Assembly: GCA_020635395.1 (NCBI GenBank)
Contig: JACJZV010000003.1
Location: forward strand, 62,001 to 126,000
Length of the DNA: 64,000 bases
From: Flavobacteriales bacterium
GTDB lineage: Bacteria; Bacteroidota; Bacteroidia; NS11-12g; UBA9320
Direction of reading: 5' to 3'
Shown: positions 52,590 through 61,790 of the stretch, in pieces
How the letters are laid out: each line of letters starts with the position of its first letter
Position numbering within the stretch: the stretch's first letter is position 1
Position numbers and translations under genes: made by a program
The notes under the pieces: generated by a model
The model's input: only the letters and a program-made list of their open reading frames with translations
What the model was told of the DNA's origin: nothing
Databases searched by the model: none

Positions 52590-55535
52590 ATGTTAGGAAT
52601 TTCTGATAAAATAAGAGTTGTATTACTTGGCTTGTTTCTTCTTTTCAATGTAAAGAATACTATGGCTCAAACCTATAGTGATGCTGAAATTGAAGCCGCC
52701 CAAAGTGCACTATCAGAAGCGGGCGTTGATGAAGACGAACTGAAAGTAAGATTGAAAGCCAAAGGTATAGATTTGGATAATATCCGACCTGACCAGCTTC
52801 CATCATTAGAAAGAGAAATTAAGGCCACCGTTGAGGAGATGAAGGCTGAACAAGAAACGGATGGTTTGGAAGATGAAGATGTAAACGCCGAAACCAAATC
52901 GGAGACTTTAGAAGAAAATGATGATCAAACCAAAAATAAAAATGCTCAAACAACAAAATCAACAACATCAAAAGGTGTAAATACTTCATCCAAAGATTCG
53001 ATAAAAAAAGTCTCGGAGGCGGAGATGCAAAAAATGAGCAAAGAAGCTGCCGACCGCATTCGGGAACGAATAAAAAATGGAGCTACACTTGACGAAGCCA
53101 TTTACGACCAACTTACCGAAGAAGAGCAAGACAATTATCAGGCAAGAAGCAATGTCTATGGAATGGACATTTTCTTCAACAACTCTCTTGATTTTTACCG
53201 AAACGGAACACCGGCCACCACCCCCGGCAACTATGTTTTGGATGTAGGAGACATTATTGCTATTAACATTTTTGGAGCATCGCAAGCCGACCTGGTTTAT
53301 GAAATTGAAGAAGATGGATTTATCAGGCCGTCTCGGGCATCAAGATTACAAAAAATATACCTTAAAGGATTAACTATTGACAAGGCCAAGGTTTTGTTGA
53401 GAAGCCGTTTTAGCCAAAGTTTTATGTTTAGTGATGAACAATTTGAAGTAAGCCTTAGAACAGCTCGAACCATTACAGTGCATATTTATGGAGACGTGGC
53501 CAACCCTGGTAGCTACACCATATCGGCTCTAAATCACGGTTTAAGTGCATTGATGGTTTCCGGCGGCCCAACGGAAGAAGCAAGTTTAAGAAACATCCGA
53601 TTAATGTCCTCATCTGGCGATAAAACGATTGATGTTTACCAATTCATGGTAGATCCGAAAAAACAATACGATTTTTATCTACATAACAACGATGTAATTT
53701 TTGTTCCAAAATATCAAAAAAGGGTATCGGTAAATGGTGGAGGAATAAGAAGAAGTGCAACTTATGAACTTACTGAAAAAGAGAGTTTTAAGGATGTAAT
53801 AAAGTGGGCTGGAGGCTACAGCTCTACAATGTACGATGGGTTAGTGCAGCATATTTATAAAGAAGACGGGCAACAAAAAATAAAAGACTATAATCTTGAA
53901 GAGATTAAAAGAATAAACCCAATTCCGTCTGATGGTGATATGTTCATTCTGCATAGCAGCCTTAAACCGTACGAGAATTATGTCAATATTTCGGGAGCTG
54001 TGCGTTTTAGTGGCAATTTTGAATTGAAAGATAGTATGCGTCTTTCAGACCTTTTGAGTAAGGCAAAGGTGGAAAAAGAAGCTTATGCCAATATGGCCTA
54101 TTTGACCCGAAAAAATATTGATGGCACCTATCAGTTAAAAAGAGTTTATGTGGATGACATTTTAAAAAATCCAAACTCTCCCAACAACTTTTTATTGAAG
54201 AATGAAGATAAAGTAGGACTTTATACAGTTGCACAGTTCACTGACCGTTATTCGTTCCGAATTTCTGGTGCAGTCCGTAATCCTGGAGAGCATTTTTGGG
54301 ATCCTTCAAAAAGCATAACACTTTATGATGCGTTAGTCATGTCGCAAGGAATGCAAAATGTAGCCACAGATTTTGGATATATCATCAGTTCGCCTCCAAA
54401 CAACCCGTATAAAAAAGAGTATTTGGTTGTTGATTTACGAACAGCATTTAACAACCCAGAATCGGCTGCAAACATCGTTCTGAAACCTAACGATCAAATT
54501 GTGGTGCCAAGCATGACCCAATATCAAGATCAATTATTTGTTTCTGTAAGTGGTGCAGTACGAAAACCCGGTGAGTTTGTTTACGATTCTACACTTTCTA
54601 TTAAAGATATTTTGGTAATGGCAGGAGGACTAAAAATGGAGGCCGCCAGCAACAAGATTGACATATTTAGGCTAAAAGTCGAAAATAATGAACCTACCGA
54701 AACGTATGCCACCACCATTGAAATTGATCATGAGTTAAACCCTCTGCAAGATAACATCAACTTTATACTGAAACCCTATGACCATATCGTTGTTAGAACA
54801 ACACCTGATTGGGGACCTATTGAATTTATAACCTTAAAAGGTGAAGTAAAATATCCGGGAGAGTACGCAATAATGTATCCGAATGAGCGGATTTCAAGCG
54901 TTATTGAACGAGCTGGTGGGCTAACAAAAGAAGCCTTTCCAGAGGCTGGAACTTATTTAAGAACTGAGGATAATTTGGGTAATGTAGTTACAAGAATTGA
55001 TTTGGCCCTAAAAAGGGGGAATTATTCAAAATACAATTTGGTTTTAAAAGACGGTGACATAATAACAATCCCAAAAATAATCGACCATGTGAGTATTTCA
55101 AAAACTGGTACAAATGCTGAAGAAATATACTCAGAAAACCAATTAAAGGGCGAAAACTTAAATATTGTGGTTACCTACTATAACAGAAGTGCAAAATGGT
55201 ATGTAAACCAGTTTGCCGGAGGTTTTGATAAAAAAGCAAAACGCAGCAAAACGTATGTAAAACATGCCAATGGACACATAAAAAAAACTCGAACATTCTT
55301 ATTTCTCAAGAATTATCCAAAAGTTAAAAAAGGATCCGAAGTGCATGTTGTGTTGAAGGATAAATATTTAGAGAAAGACTCTACAAAAACCAAAAATGGA
55401 TTTGACACACCAAAGAAAGAGAAAAAATCTGCAATAGATAGATTGACGGAATTACAAACAATGGCAACCATATCGACATCCTTGATGACCCTGACACTCT
55501 CAACAATAACCATTATCAGAGAATTAAAACAATAA
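52590..55535 (+). CDS. Polysaccharide export protein with multiple SLBB domains (Wza-like)
   Basis: A 981-residue outer-membrane export protein candidate. It has a signal peptide (about 1-28, ending TMAQ) and an acidic low-complexity region (about 60-135). The Poly_export domain is near 200-280 (YVLDVGDIIAINIFGASQ). Six or so SLBB-type repeats follow, recognisable by the recurrent GAVRxPGxF/GEVKYPGEY pattern, for example VNISGAVRFSGNF, FRISGAVRNPGEH and VSVSGAVRKPGEF. It ends in a hydrophobic segment (STSLMTLTLSTITII). It should form the periplasm-spanning export channel. Its stop overlaps the Wzz-like start (TAATG). Confidence 0.88.
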   Translation: MLGISDKIRVVLLGLFLLFNVKNTMAQTYSDAEIEAAQSALSEAGVDEDELKVRLKAKGIDLDNIRPDQLPSLEREIKATVEEMKAEQETDGLEDEDVNAETKSETLEENDDQTKNKNAQTTKSTTSKGVNTSSKDSIKKVSEAEMQKMSKEAADRIRERIKNGATLDEAIYDQLTEEEQDNYQARSNVYGMDIFFNNSLDFYRNGTPATTPGNYVLDVGDIIAINIFGASQADLVYEIEEDGFIRPSRASRLQKIYLKGLTIDKAKVLLRSRFSQSFMFSDEQFEVSLRTARTITVHIYGDVANPGSYTISALNHGLSALMVSGGPTEEASLRNIRLMSSSGDKTIDVYQFMVDPKKQYDFYLHNNDVIFVPKYQKRVSVNGGGIRRSATYELTEKESFKDVIKWAGGYSSTMYDGLVQHIYKEDGQQKIKDYNLEEIKRINPIPSDGDMFILHSSLKPYENYVNISGAVRFSGNFELKDSMRLSDLLSKAKVEKEAYANMAYLTRKNIDGTYQLKRVYVDDILKNPNSPNNFLLKNEDKVGLYTVAQFTDRYSFRISGAVRNPGEHFWDPSKSITLYDALVMSQGMQNVATDFGYIISSPPNNPYKKEYLVVDLRTAFNNPESAANIVLKPNDQIVVPSMTQYQDQLFVSVSGAVRKPGEFVYDSTLSIKDILVMAGGLKMEAASNKIDIFRLKVENNEPTETYATTIEIDHELNPLQDNINFILKPYDHIVVRTTPDWGPIEFITLKGEVKYPGEYAIMYPNERISSVIERAGGLTKEAFPEAGTYLRTEDNLGNVVTRIDLALKRGNYSKYNLVLKDGDIITIPKIIDHVSISKTGTNAEEIYSENQLKGENLNIVVTYYNRSAKWYVNQFAGGFDKKAKRSKTYVKHANGHIKKTRTFLFLKNYPKVKKGSEVHVVLKDKYLEKDSTKTKNGFDTPKKEKKSAIDRLTELQTMATISTSLMTLTLSTITIIRELKQ

Positions 55536-56602
55536 TGGCCAACGAAGAAGGTTTTAATATTTCCAAATTACTTGAACTTGTAAAAGTTTATTGGAAGGAA
55601 GTTTGGAAGAGAAAATGGTGGGTAGTAATCATTGGAATTTTGGTTTCTGCATTAATGTTAACTCAAGCTTGGCTTACTCCAAAAAAATATGCTGCACCGC
55701 TAACCTTTACAATAAATGATGAATCCGGTGGCGTTTCGGGTGTTGGAGCCATATTAGGCGAATTGGGCTTTAAAGGTGGTGGAGGTGGTAAACACAACTA
55801 TGAAAAAATTGTAGAATTGTCAACATCGAGACTTATCTTGGGTCAATGTCTAAAAACCAAAGTAGATGTAAACGGTAAGAGAGATTTTTTGGGAAACTTT
55901 TTGTTAGATTCTTTAAAACCCGAAATAAAGATAAATAGTAAAAACGTATCAAATTTCAGATTTACCGAAAAGTCTTCGACCGAAGATATTGAATCTCAAG
56001 TTATTGCTAATCTTGCAAAGCTATTAAAAGGCGATCAACAAAAGGGTAAAGAAGGTATTTTATCGGTAGAATTTGATGATGAAACCACCTTTATGAATAT
56101 CACGGCAAAAACTGAATTTCCTAGTTTAAGTACTACAATTGCCAATACAGAGTACGATGTTTTAAGTCAATTTTATATTCAAAATACCATTGGCAAACAC
56201 AAGGCTACCTACGACCATGTAAAGAAAAAAACGGATTCAATTTATGCCGAACTGCGTTCGAGAGAGTCATCTTTGGCTCGACGTAATGATCAATCGCACA
56301 ACATAATATTAAACGTTGACCAATTGCCTAAGCAACAATTAACCCGAAAAATAGAAATGTTATATATCATGTATGGTGAGGCCGTTAAAAATCAGGAGAA
56401 AGCTGAATTTTTATTAAAAAGTGCAACCCCTTACTTTCAGGTAATCGACCGTCCTGTGGGTCCGTATCAACCGATCGGGAAATCAAGGGCAAAGGCTTTA
56501 GTAATGGGCGGAGTTATTGGCGGATTACTAGCTTTAGGTGGTATAATTGGCAGATTTTGGTTTCTTGAAAAATTGGAAAAAGAAAAACAACTCAATGGCT
56601 AA
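55535..56602 (+). CDS. Chain-length determinant (Wzz-like) protein
   Basis: A 355-residue inner-membrane polysaccharide co-polymerase. Its transmembrane helices are at about residues 27-47 and 328-348 with a large periplasmic part between them, and it has the terminal Pro-rich stretch [17 protein letters not shown] just before helix 2, typical of Wzz. A Gly-rich loop (GGGGGKHN) lies near 81. It has no BY-kinase domain. It is coupled to the SLBB gene at its start and overlaps gmd by 8 bp. Confidence 0.88.
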   Translation: MANEEGFNISKLLELVKVYWKEVWKRKWWVVIIGILVSALMLTQAWLTPKKYAAPLTFTINDESGGVSGVGAILGELGFKGGGGGKHNYEKIVELSTSRLILGQCLKTKVDVNGKRDFLGNFLLDSLKPEIKINSKNVSNFRFTEKSSTEDIESQVIANLAKLLKGDQQKGKEGILSVEFDDETTFMNITAKTEFPSLSTTIANTEYDVLSQFYIQNTIGKHKATYDHVKKKTDSIYAELRSRESSLARRNDQSHNIILNVDQLPKQQLTRKIEMLYIMYGEAVKNQEKAEFLLKSATPYFQVIDRPVGPYQPIGKSRAKALVMGGVIGGLLALGGIIGRFWFLEKLEKEKQLNG

Positions 56603-57707
56603 AAAAACATTAATAACTGGTGTAACAGGACAAGATGGAGCTTATCTATCTCACTTTTTACTTAAAAAAGGATATGAAGTACATGGCATAAAACGCAGAG
56701 CCTCACTATTTAATACCTCCAGAATTGATGACATATACGAGGACCCTCACATCGAAGGTAGGAACTTTATTTTGCATCACGGAGATTTAAGCGACAGCAC
56801 AAACATTATTCGCATCATTCAGGAAGTTCAACCTGATGAGATTTACAACCTTGGTGCAATGAGCCATGTTCATGTTAGCTTCGAGGAACCCGAATACTCT
56901 GCTGATGTAGATGGAATAGGAACATTACGAATTTTGGAAGCGGTTCGTATTTTAGGTCTTCAAAATAAAACTCGCATTTATCAGGCTTCTACCTCAGAAT
57001 TATATGGATTGGTTCAAGCGGTGCCACAGTCTGAAACTACTCCGTTTTACCCTCGTTCACCTTATGCTGTAGCAAAACTTTATGCCTATTGGATAACTGT
57101 AAACTACCGTGAGGCCTACAATATGTATGCTTGCAATGGTATTTTATTTAACCACGAATCACCGCTTAGGGGTGAAACTTTTGTGACACGTAAAATTACC
57201 CGTGGTGTTGCTAAAATCGCGTTAGGTTTGCAGGACAAAATTTGGATGGGAAACATTGATTCCAAACGTGATTGGGGACATGCAAAAGATTATGTTGAAG
57301 GCATGTATCTTATTTTGCAGCAGGACAAAGCGGAAGACTATGTGTTGGCAACCGGGCAAACCACGGAGATAAGAGAATTTATTAGAATGGCTTTTGAAAA
57401 CATTGGCGTTGAAGTTGAATTTAGAGGCAAAGGCATTAATGAGAAGGCATTAATTAAATCCTCCGATGGAAGATTTAACTTACCTGTGGGCAAGGAGGTT
57501 ATGTCCATAGACCCAAAATATTTTAGACCTACAGAAGTAGATTTATTATTAGGCGACCCTACTAAAGCCAACACTAAATTAGGCTGGAAACCAAAATACA
57601 ATGTTGCCGGTCTTTGCAGCGAAATGATTGAAGCCGACCTCGAGCTTTTCCGCAGAGACGAGCTTTTAAGACGTGAAGGATTTAGCGTGAGAAAGGAGTT
57701 TGAATAA
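56595..57707 (+). CDS. gmd: GDP-mannose 4,6-dehydratase
   Basis: A 370-residue SDR enzyme making GDP-4-keto-6-deoxymannose. The NADP motif [11 protein letters not shown] is at residues 7-17, then HGDLSD. The catalytic triad region is QASTSELYG and [32 protein letters not shown] and the [14 protein letters not shown] end are typical of Gmd. The ATG at 56595 gives the conserved N-terminus; the longer frame lies in the wzz tail. With the next gene it supplies GDP-L-fucose. Confidence 0.96.
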   Translation: MAKKTLITGVTGQDGAYLSHFLLKKGYEVHGIKRRASLFNTSRIDDIYEDPHIEGRNFILHHGDLSDSTNIIRIIQEVQPDEIYNLGAMSHVHVSFEEPEYSADVDGIGTLRILEAVRILGLQNKTRIYQASTSELYGLVQAVPQSETTPFYPRSPYAVAKLYAYWITVNYREAYNMYACNGILFNHESPLRGETFVTRKITRGVAKIALGLQDKIWMGNIDSKRDWGHAKDYVEGMYLILQQDKAEDYVLATGQTTEIREFIRMAFENIGVEVEFRGKGINEKALIKSSDGRFNLPVGKEVMSIDPKYFRPTEVDLLLGDPTKANTKLGWKPKYNVAGLCSEMIEADLELFRRDELLRREGFSVRKEFE

Positions 57708-57737
57708 TGCAATTAGGAATAGGAATACAAAACGCTA

Positions 57738-58682
57738 ATGAATTCATCCTCTAAAATCTACATTGCAGGTCACAACGGCATGGTTGGGTCTGCCATCGTT
57801 CGTAGATTGAAAAGTGAAGGATATTCAAACCTAATTCTTCGATCTAGTAAAGAGCTAGACTTACGAAACCAGCAACAAGTAGCACATTTCTTTGAAACAG
57901 AAAAACCTGAATATGTTTTTTTAGCCGCAGCTAAGGTTGGAGGTATTCAGGCAAACAACATTTATCGGGCTGAGTTTTTATACGATAACCTTATGATTCA
58001 AAACAACGTTATTCATCACAGCTATTTGAATAACGTTAAAAAGCTGTTGTTTTTAGGGTCGTCCTGCATTTATCCCAAATTTGCCGAGCAGCCCATGAAA
58101 GAAGAAGCTTTGTTAAGCGGTTATCTTGAAGAAACCAACGAGCCTTATGCCATTGCCAAAATCACCGGAATAAAAATGGTTGAAAATTATGCACGGCAGT
58201 ACGGTTGCAACTTTACCTCGGTAATGCCAACCAATTTGTATGGCCCGAACGATAATTACGACCTCAATAATTCGCACGTATTACCGGCCTTGCTTCGCAA
58301 ATTCCACGAAGCAAAGATTAACCATTCACCAAGTGTTGAAATTTGGGGTACCGGCAGTCCGCTTCGCGAGTTTTTGCACGTGGACGATTTGGCAGAAGCC
58401 TGCGTTTTTGTTATGGAAAACTACAACAGTCCGGCCTTTCTAAACGTAGGTAGTGGCTCAGAAATAAGTATTAAAGACCTCGCGATACTTATCAAAGACA
58501 TTGTGGGTTACCAGGGTGAACTCACATTTAACACCGAAAAACCGGATGGAACACCACGAAAACTCATGGATAACAGCAAGTTGAACGCACTTGGCTGGAA
58601 CCAAAAAATAAATTTAAAAGATGGTATAGAAGCCATTTACCAAAATGAATTTCTGAGCTCCACCCCTCTGCTCAGATCGTAG
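57738..58682 (+). CDS. fcl: GDP-L-fucose synthase
   Basis: A 314-residue SDR epimerase/reductase turning GDP-4-keto-6-deoxymannose into GDP-L-fucose. It has [14 protein letters not shown] at residues 11-24, then [26 protein letters not shown] and catalytic YAIAKITG. The C-terminal [16 protein letters not shown] is diagnostic. It lies 30 bp after gmd and is followed by a 102-bp gap before the next module. Confidence 0.96.
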   Translation: MNSSSKIYIAGHNGMVGSAIVRRLKSEGYSNLILRSSKELDLRNQQQVAHFFETEKPEYVFLAAAKVGGIQANNIYRAEFLYDNLMIQNNVIHHSYLNNVKKLLFLGSSCIYPKFAEQPMKEEALLSGYLEETNEPYAIAKITGIKMVENYARQYGCNFTSVMPTNLYGPNDNYDLNNSHVLPALLRKFHEAKINHSPSVEIWGTGSPLREFLHVDDLAEACVFVMENYNSPAFLNVGSGSEISIKDLAILIKDIVGYQGELTFNTEKPDGTPRKLMDNSKLNALGWNQKINLKDGIEAIYQNEFLSSTPLLRS

Positions 58683-58784
58683 AAATAACGCTGCATTACA
58701 CTCAAGGATTCACAGCCAAAAGCCAGTATCCACGCAGCTTATAACCACCTGATCTATTGCTTTATCTACTAAAACGTATTATTT

Positions 58785-60410
58785 ATGGAAAAACCATTTA
58801 AAATTTTGGACTGCACGTTACGTGACGGCGGTTACTACAACGACTGGGATTTTGACCTTGAATTGGCTAAAGAATTTATTGCCTCGCTAAACACCGCCGG
58901 TGTTGACATAGTTGAAGTTGGTTACAAATCGAAAGTAAAAAAAGGATTCTATGGCAGTTTTAAATATTGCCCTGAAGAATTTTTGCAATTTCTGAATGAT
59001 TATGACAGAATGGAGTTTGCTTTCATGGTTGATGCAAGTGAGTTCATTACTCCTGACGGATTGGATCATGAATCTTTGAACAGCCTTATTAAAAAACAGG
59101 AAGACTCCGTTTTTAGCTGGGTGCGAATTGCCAGTCATTTGCGTGATGTGCAACGCAGTACGCAGCTTATTCATTACTTTAAGGAGAAAGGATATAAAGT
59201 TTGTTTCAACCTTATGGGCGGCTCGTTGTTGAGCGACGATGATTTGGTATCATCCATAAAAGCCATAAACGAAACCAAATTGGATGTTTTTTACATTGCG
59301 GATTCATTCGGTTCGTTTTATCCTAAAGACATTAAACACCTGCTCAGGCTTATTAAGGCTCATTTCACCGGCCAAATAGGAATTCACTTGCATGACTATG
59401 CTAATGCCATTGTGGCCATGGAAGAAGAGGTTGACATCATTGACGGTACACTCACCGGTATGGGACGTGGAGCAGGTAACCTGAGGCTGGAGCAATTTCT
59501 TCTAGGCTTAAAAGAGCATTACGGCATGACAAATCTGGTTCCCGATGCACTGCTTGAAGTGATGAACGAATACTTTTTGCCACTAAAACAAACCTACTCA
59601 TGGGGTTATACCTACTCCTACATGTTTAGTGGAGCAAACAACATTCATCAAATGTACTGTCAAACGCTGAAAACCAGCAACCGTTTTACTCCTAAGCAGA
59701 TTTACAGCATTCTAAGCAATATCCCGGATGATAAAAGACAGTCATACAAACCTCAGATATTGGATGACGCTATCCACAATTGTCTTGAAGTTACCACTGC
59801 ACCCGAAAATGGAGAAGTAACCCCAATTCCGCTTTACCCAATGGAAAAATCGGAGGAAGTTGTGATAATCGGCGGAGGAAAAGGCTCAAAGAATTACAAT
59901 CTTTTTATCGAACATTTTTTATCCCAAAAACACCGAGCGGTACTGGAGTGTAATGATTCGGGGTTACTTGCCGAAAACATAAATCGGAAAATTGTTATAC
60001 TCAACAAACTTAAACTGGATGGTTACCTTGCAAAAAATCAAAAGAAACAACACCGTGTTATCACCGGTGAGCAATTTATTGAAAACACTAAACCACACGA
60101 TAACCTGTTTCATCAGCCCTATCATTTGGGGCAATTTGAATTAACCGGGAAGGATATTTCAATACCGGATTATGATGCTGGAATGTATGCCGTTGGCTTA
60201 GCCTTGCGAATGGGTGCCAAAAAAATATTTTTAATTGGTTTTGATGGTTTAATGGATGAAACGCGAAATGCCAACATGGATCGTTTTTTTAAATCGGTGA
60301 ACAAGTACTACGAACAAAAAAACGAGGATGTTCAACTTATTTCACTCACTCCTACCCGTTACAAAAACATCATTGCGTCCAATATTTTCACCTACCTCAA
60401 CGAGCAATAA
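58785..60410 (+). CDS. HMGL/DRE-TIM-type aldolase fused to a DUF115-like C-terminal domain
   Basis: A 541-residue two-domain protein. Residues 1 to about 330 form a DRE-TIM metallolyase-like barrel: LDCTLRDGGYYNDW (metal-binding RDG, residues 9-22), VEVGYKS, GIHLHDYANAIVA with the HxH metal motif near 205, and GTLTGMGRGAGN. It resembles 4-hydroxy-2-oxoacid aldolases (DmpG/HMGL-like). Residues about 350-541 begin VVIIGGGKGSKNY and contain MGAKKIFLIGFDG, typical of DUF115/MptE-like domains found in surface-glycan and flagellin-glycosylation loci. The exact reaction is unknown. Its neighbours suggest synthesis of a 2-keto-3-deoxy sugar acid. Confidence 0.75.
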   Translation: MEKPFKILDCTLRDGGYYNDWDFDLELAKEFIASLNTAGVDIVEVGYKSKVKKGFYGSFKYCPEEFLQFLNDYDRMEFAFMVDASEFITPDGLDHESLNSLIKKQEDSVFSWVRIASHLRDVQRSTQLIHYFKEKGYKVCFNLMGGSLLSDDDLVSSIKAINETKLDVFYIADSFGSFYPKDIKHLLRLIKAHFTGQIGIHLHDYANAIVAMEEEVDIIDGTLTGMGRGAGNLRLEQFLLGLKEHYGMTNLVPDALLEVMNEYFLPLKQTYSWGYTYSYMFSGANNIHQMYCQTLKTSNRFTPKQIYSILSNIPDDKRQSYKPQILDDAIHNCLEVTTAPENGEVTPIPLYPMEKSEEVVIIGGGKGSKNYNLFIEHFLSQKHRAVLECNDSGLLAENINRKIVILNKLKLDGYLAKNQKKQHRVITGEQFIENTKPHDNLFHQPYHLGQFELTGKDISIPDYDAGMYAVGLALRMGAKKIFLIGFDGLMDETRNANMDRFFKSVNKYYEQKNEDVQLISLTPTRYKNIIASNIFTYLNEQ

Positions 60411-60416
60411 GTTTTA

Positions 60417-61148
60417 ATGAAGTGCATTGGTGTAATACCCGCTCGTTACGAGTCATCGCGATTTCCCGGCAAACCAATCGTATTAATTGCAGGCAAAGCC
60501 TTGATTATTCATGTGGCGGAAAAGGTGGAAGCAGCACTGGGAAAAGAAAATACTTACGTTGCTACCGACGACAACCGCATTAAAGAATTGGTGGAAAGCC
60601 ATGGCTACCAAGTGGTTATGACCCACAGCAACCACTTAACGGGAACCGACAGGCTTTGGGAAGTGGCTCAAAAAATTCCGGCAGATGTTTACGTTAATGT
60701 TCAGGGTGACGAGCCCATGGTTGACCCAAACGACATTCTGAAAATACTGAACATCAAAAAGGAAAACCCAGGGTGTGTGGTGAATGGAATGGGCAATTTA
60801 CTTGCAGATGAAGACCCTGCTAATGTAAACATTCCCAAAGTGTTGGTTAACAAACACAATGACCTCATTTATATGTCGAGGCTGGCAGTTCCGGGAATAA
60901 AATCGGAGAAAACCGGAACACCACAGTATAAAAAACAGATTTGCATTTATGCCTTTAATCGCCATGAACTGGAAGCATTTGGAAATTGTACACAAAAGGC
61001 TGAATACGAAAAGTTTGAAGACATTGAAATTCTTCGATTCTTCGACCTGGGTATTCCCATAAAAATGGTGGAACTGCAAAAGGCTTCGCTGGCAGTTGAC
61101 ATTCCGGAAGACGTGGCCAAAGTGGAGGCTGCTTTATCGGTGAATTAG
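60417..61148 (+). CDS. KdsB-like CMP-ulosonate (3-deoxy-manno-octulosonate) cytidylyltransferase
   Basis: A 243-residue nucleotidyltransferase of the KdsB family, which activates Kdo or a related ulosonic acid with CTP to form the CMP-sugar. The motif VIPARYESSRFPGKP is at residues 6-20, then LTGTDRLWEVA, VNVQGDEPMVDP near 95, and the C-terminal EKFEDIEILRFFDLGI. Its place 6 bp after the aldolase fusion and away from the usual Kdo genes suggests a pathway-specific paralogue. It could instead be the housekeeping KdsB. Confidence 0.88.
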   Translation: MKCIGVIPARYESSRFPGKPIVLIAGKALIIHVAEKVEAALGKENTYVATDDNRIKELVESHGYQVVMTHSNHLTGTDRLWEVAQKIPADVYVNVQGDEPMVDPNDILKILNIKKENPGCVVNGMGNLLADEDPANVNIPKVLVNKHNDLIYMSRLAVPGIKSEKTGTPQYKKQICIYAFNRHELEAFGNCTQKAEYEKFEDIEILRFFDLGIPIKMVELQKASLAVDIPEDVAKVEAALSVN

Positions 61149-61155
61149 TTAATCA

Positions 61156-61782
61156 ATGACATTAAATATCAAAAACATACTGTTCGACTTTGATGGCGTT
61201 ATCCTTGATTCGATGACCACCAGAACAGAGGGTTTTAGACGGATATTTGAGCAGTTTCCGCAGCAGGAAGTTGAACAATTGATAGATTTTCATTTGTCCA
61301 ATGGCGGTTGGTCGCGATTTGTAAAGATCAGACATTTTTTTGAACAAATACGCGGCGAGAAAACAACCGAAGATCAGATTATGGAGTACGCCAACGCGTA
61401 TTCCGTGATTATGCGATCGTTACTCACCAATAAGGAAAATTTAATAGAGGAAACATTGGCCTTTATTAAAAACAACCATAAAAATTACATATTTCACATC
61501 GTTTCCGGCTCCGACCAAAACGAACTCCGCTTTTTATGCAAGGAACTTGACATTGATCACTACTTCAAGTCTATTTGGGGCTCGCCCACGCCTAAAAACA
61601 CCTTGGTGAAAAACCTTATTGATAACGAAGGATACAATAAAAATGAAACCGTGCTGATAGGTGATTCGATCAATGACTTTGAAGCATCGGTTGATAACGA
61701 CATTGCCTTTTATGGCTACAACAACCAAAACCTAATCGGAAAAGGAACGTATTTGTATAATTATTCCCTGTTTTCAGGCTAA
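61156..61782 (+). CDS. HAD family phosphatase
   Basis: A 208-residue HAD-like hydrolase with nucleophile motif I LFDFDGVILDS (Asp11, Asp13), motif II VSGSDQNEL, Lys motif near WGSPTPK, and motif III VLIGDSINDFEAS. The alpha-helical cap between motifs I and II is of the PGP/beta-phosphoglucomutase type. It is not a KdsC-type C2-cap tetramer protein. In this setting it may dephosphorylate a sugar-acid phosphate before CMP activation; this is inferred from position, 7 bp from the synthetase and 8 bp from the next gene. Confidence 0.82.
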   Translation: MTLNIKNILFDFDGVILDSMTTRTEGFRRIFEQFPQQEVEQLIDFHLSNGGWSRFVKIRHFFEQIRGEKTTEDQIMEYANAYSVIMRSLLTNKENLIEETLAFIKNNHKNYIFHIVSGSDQNELRFLCKELDIDHYFKSIWGSPTPKNTLVKNLIDNEGYNKNETVLIGDSINDFEASVDNDIAFYGYNNQNLIGKGTYLYNYSLFSG

Positions 61783-61790
61783 CATATTCC

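Noticed and set aside
58683..58784. Gap between fcl and the aldolase gene as a separate promoter or small gene
   Set aside because: No TAnnTTTG with a sensible -33 box, hairpin or ORF was found; it looks like plain spacer.
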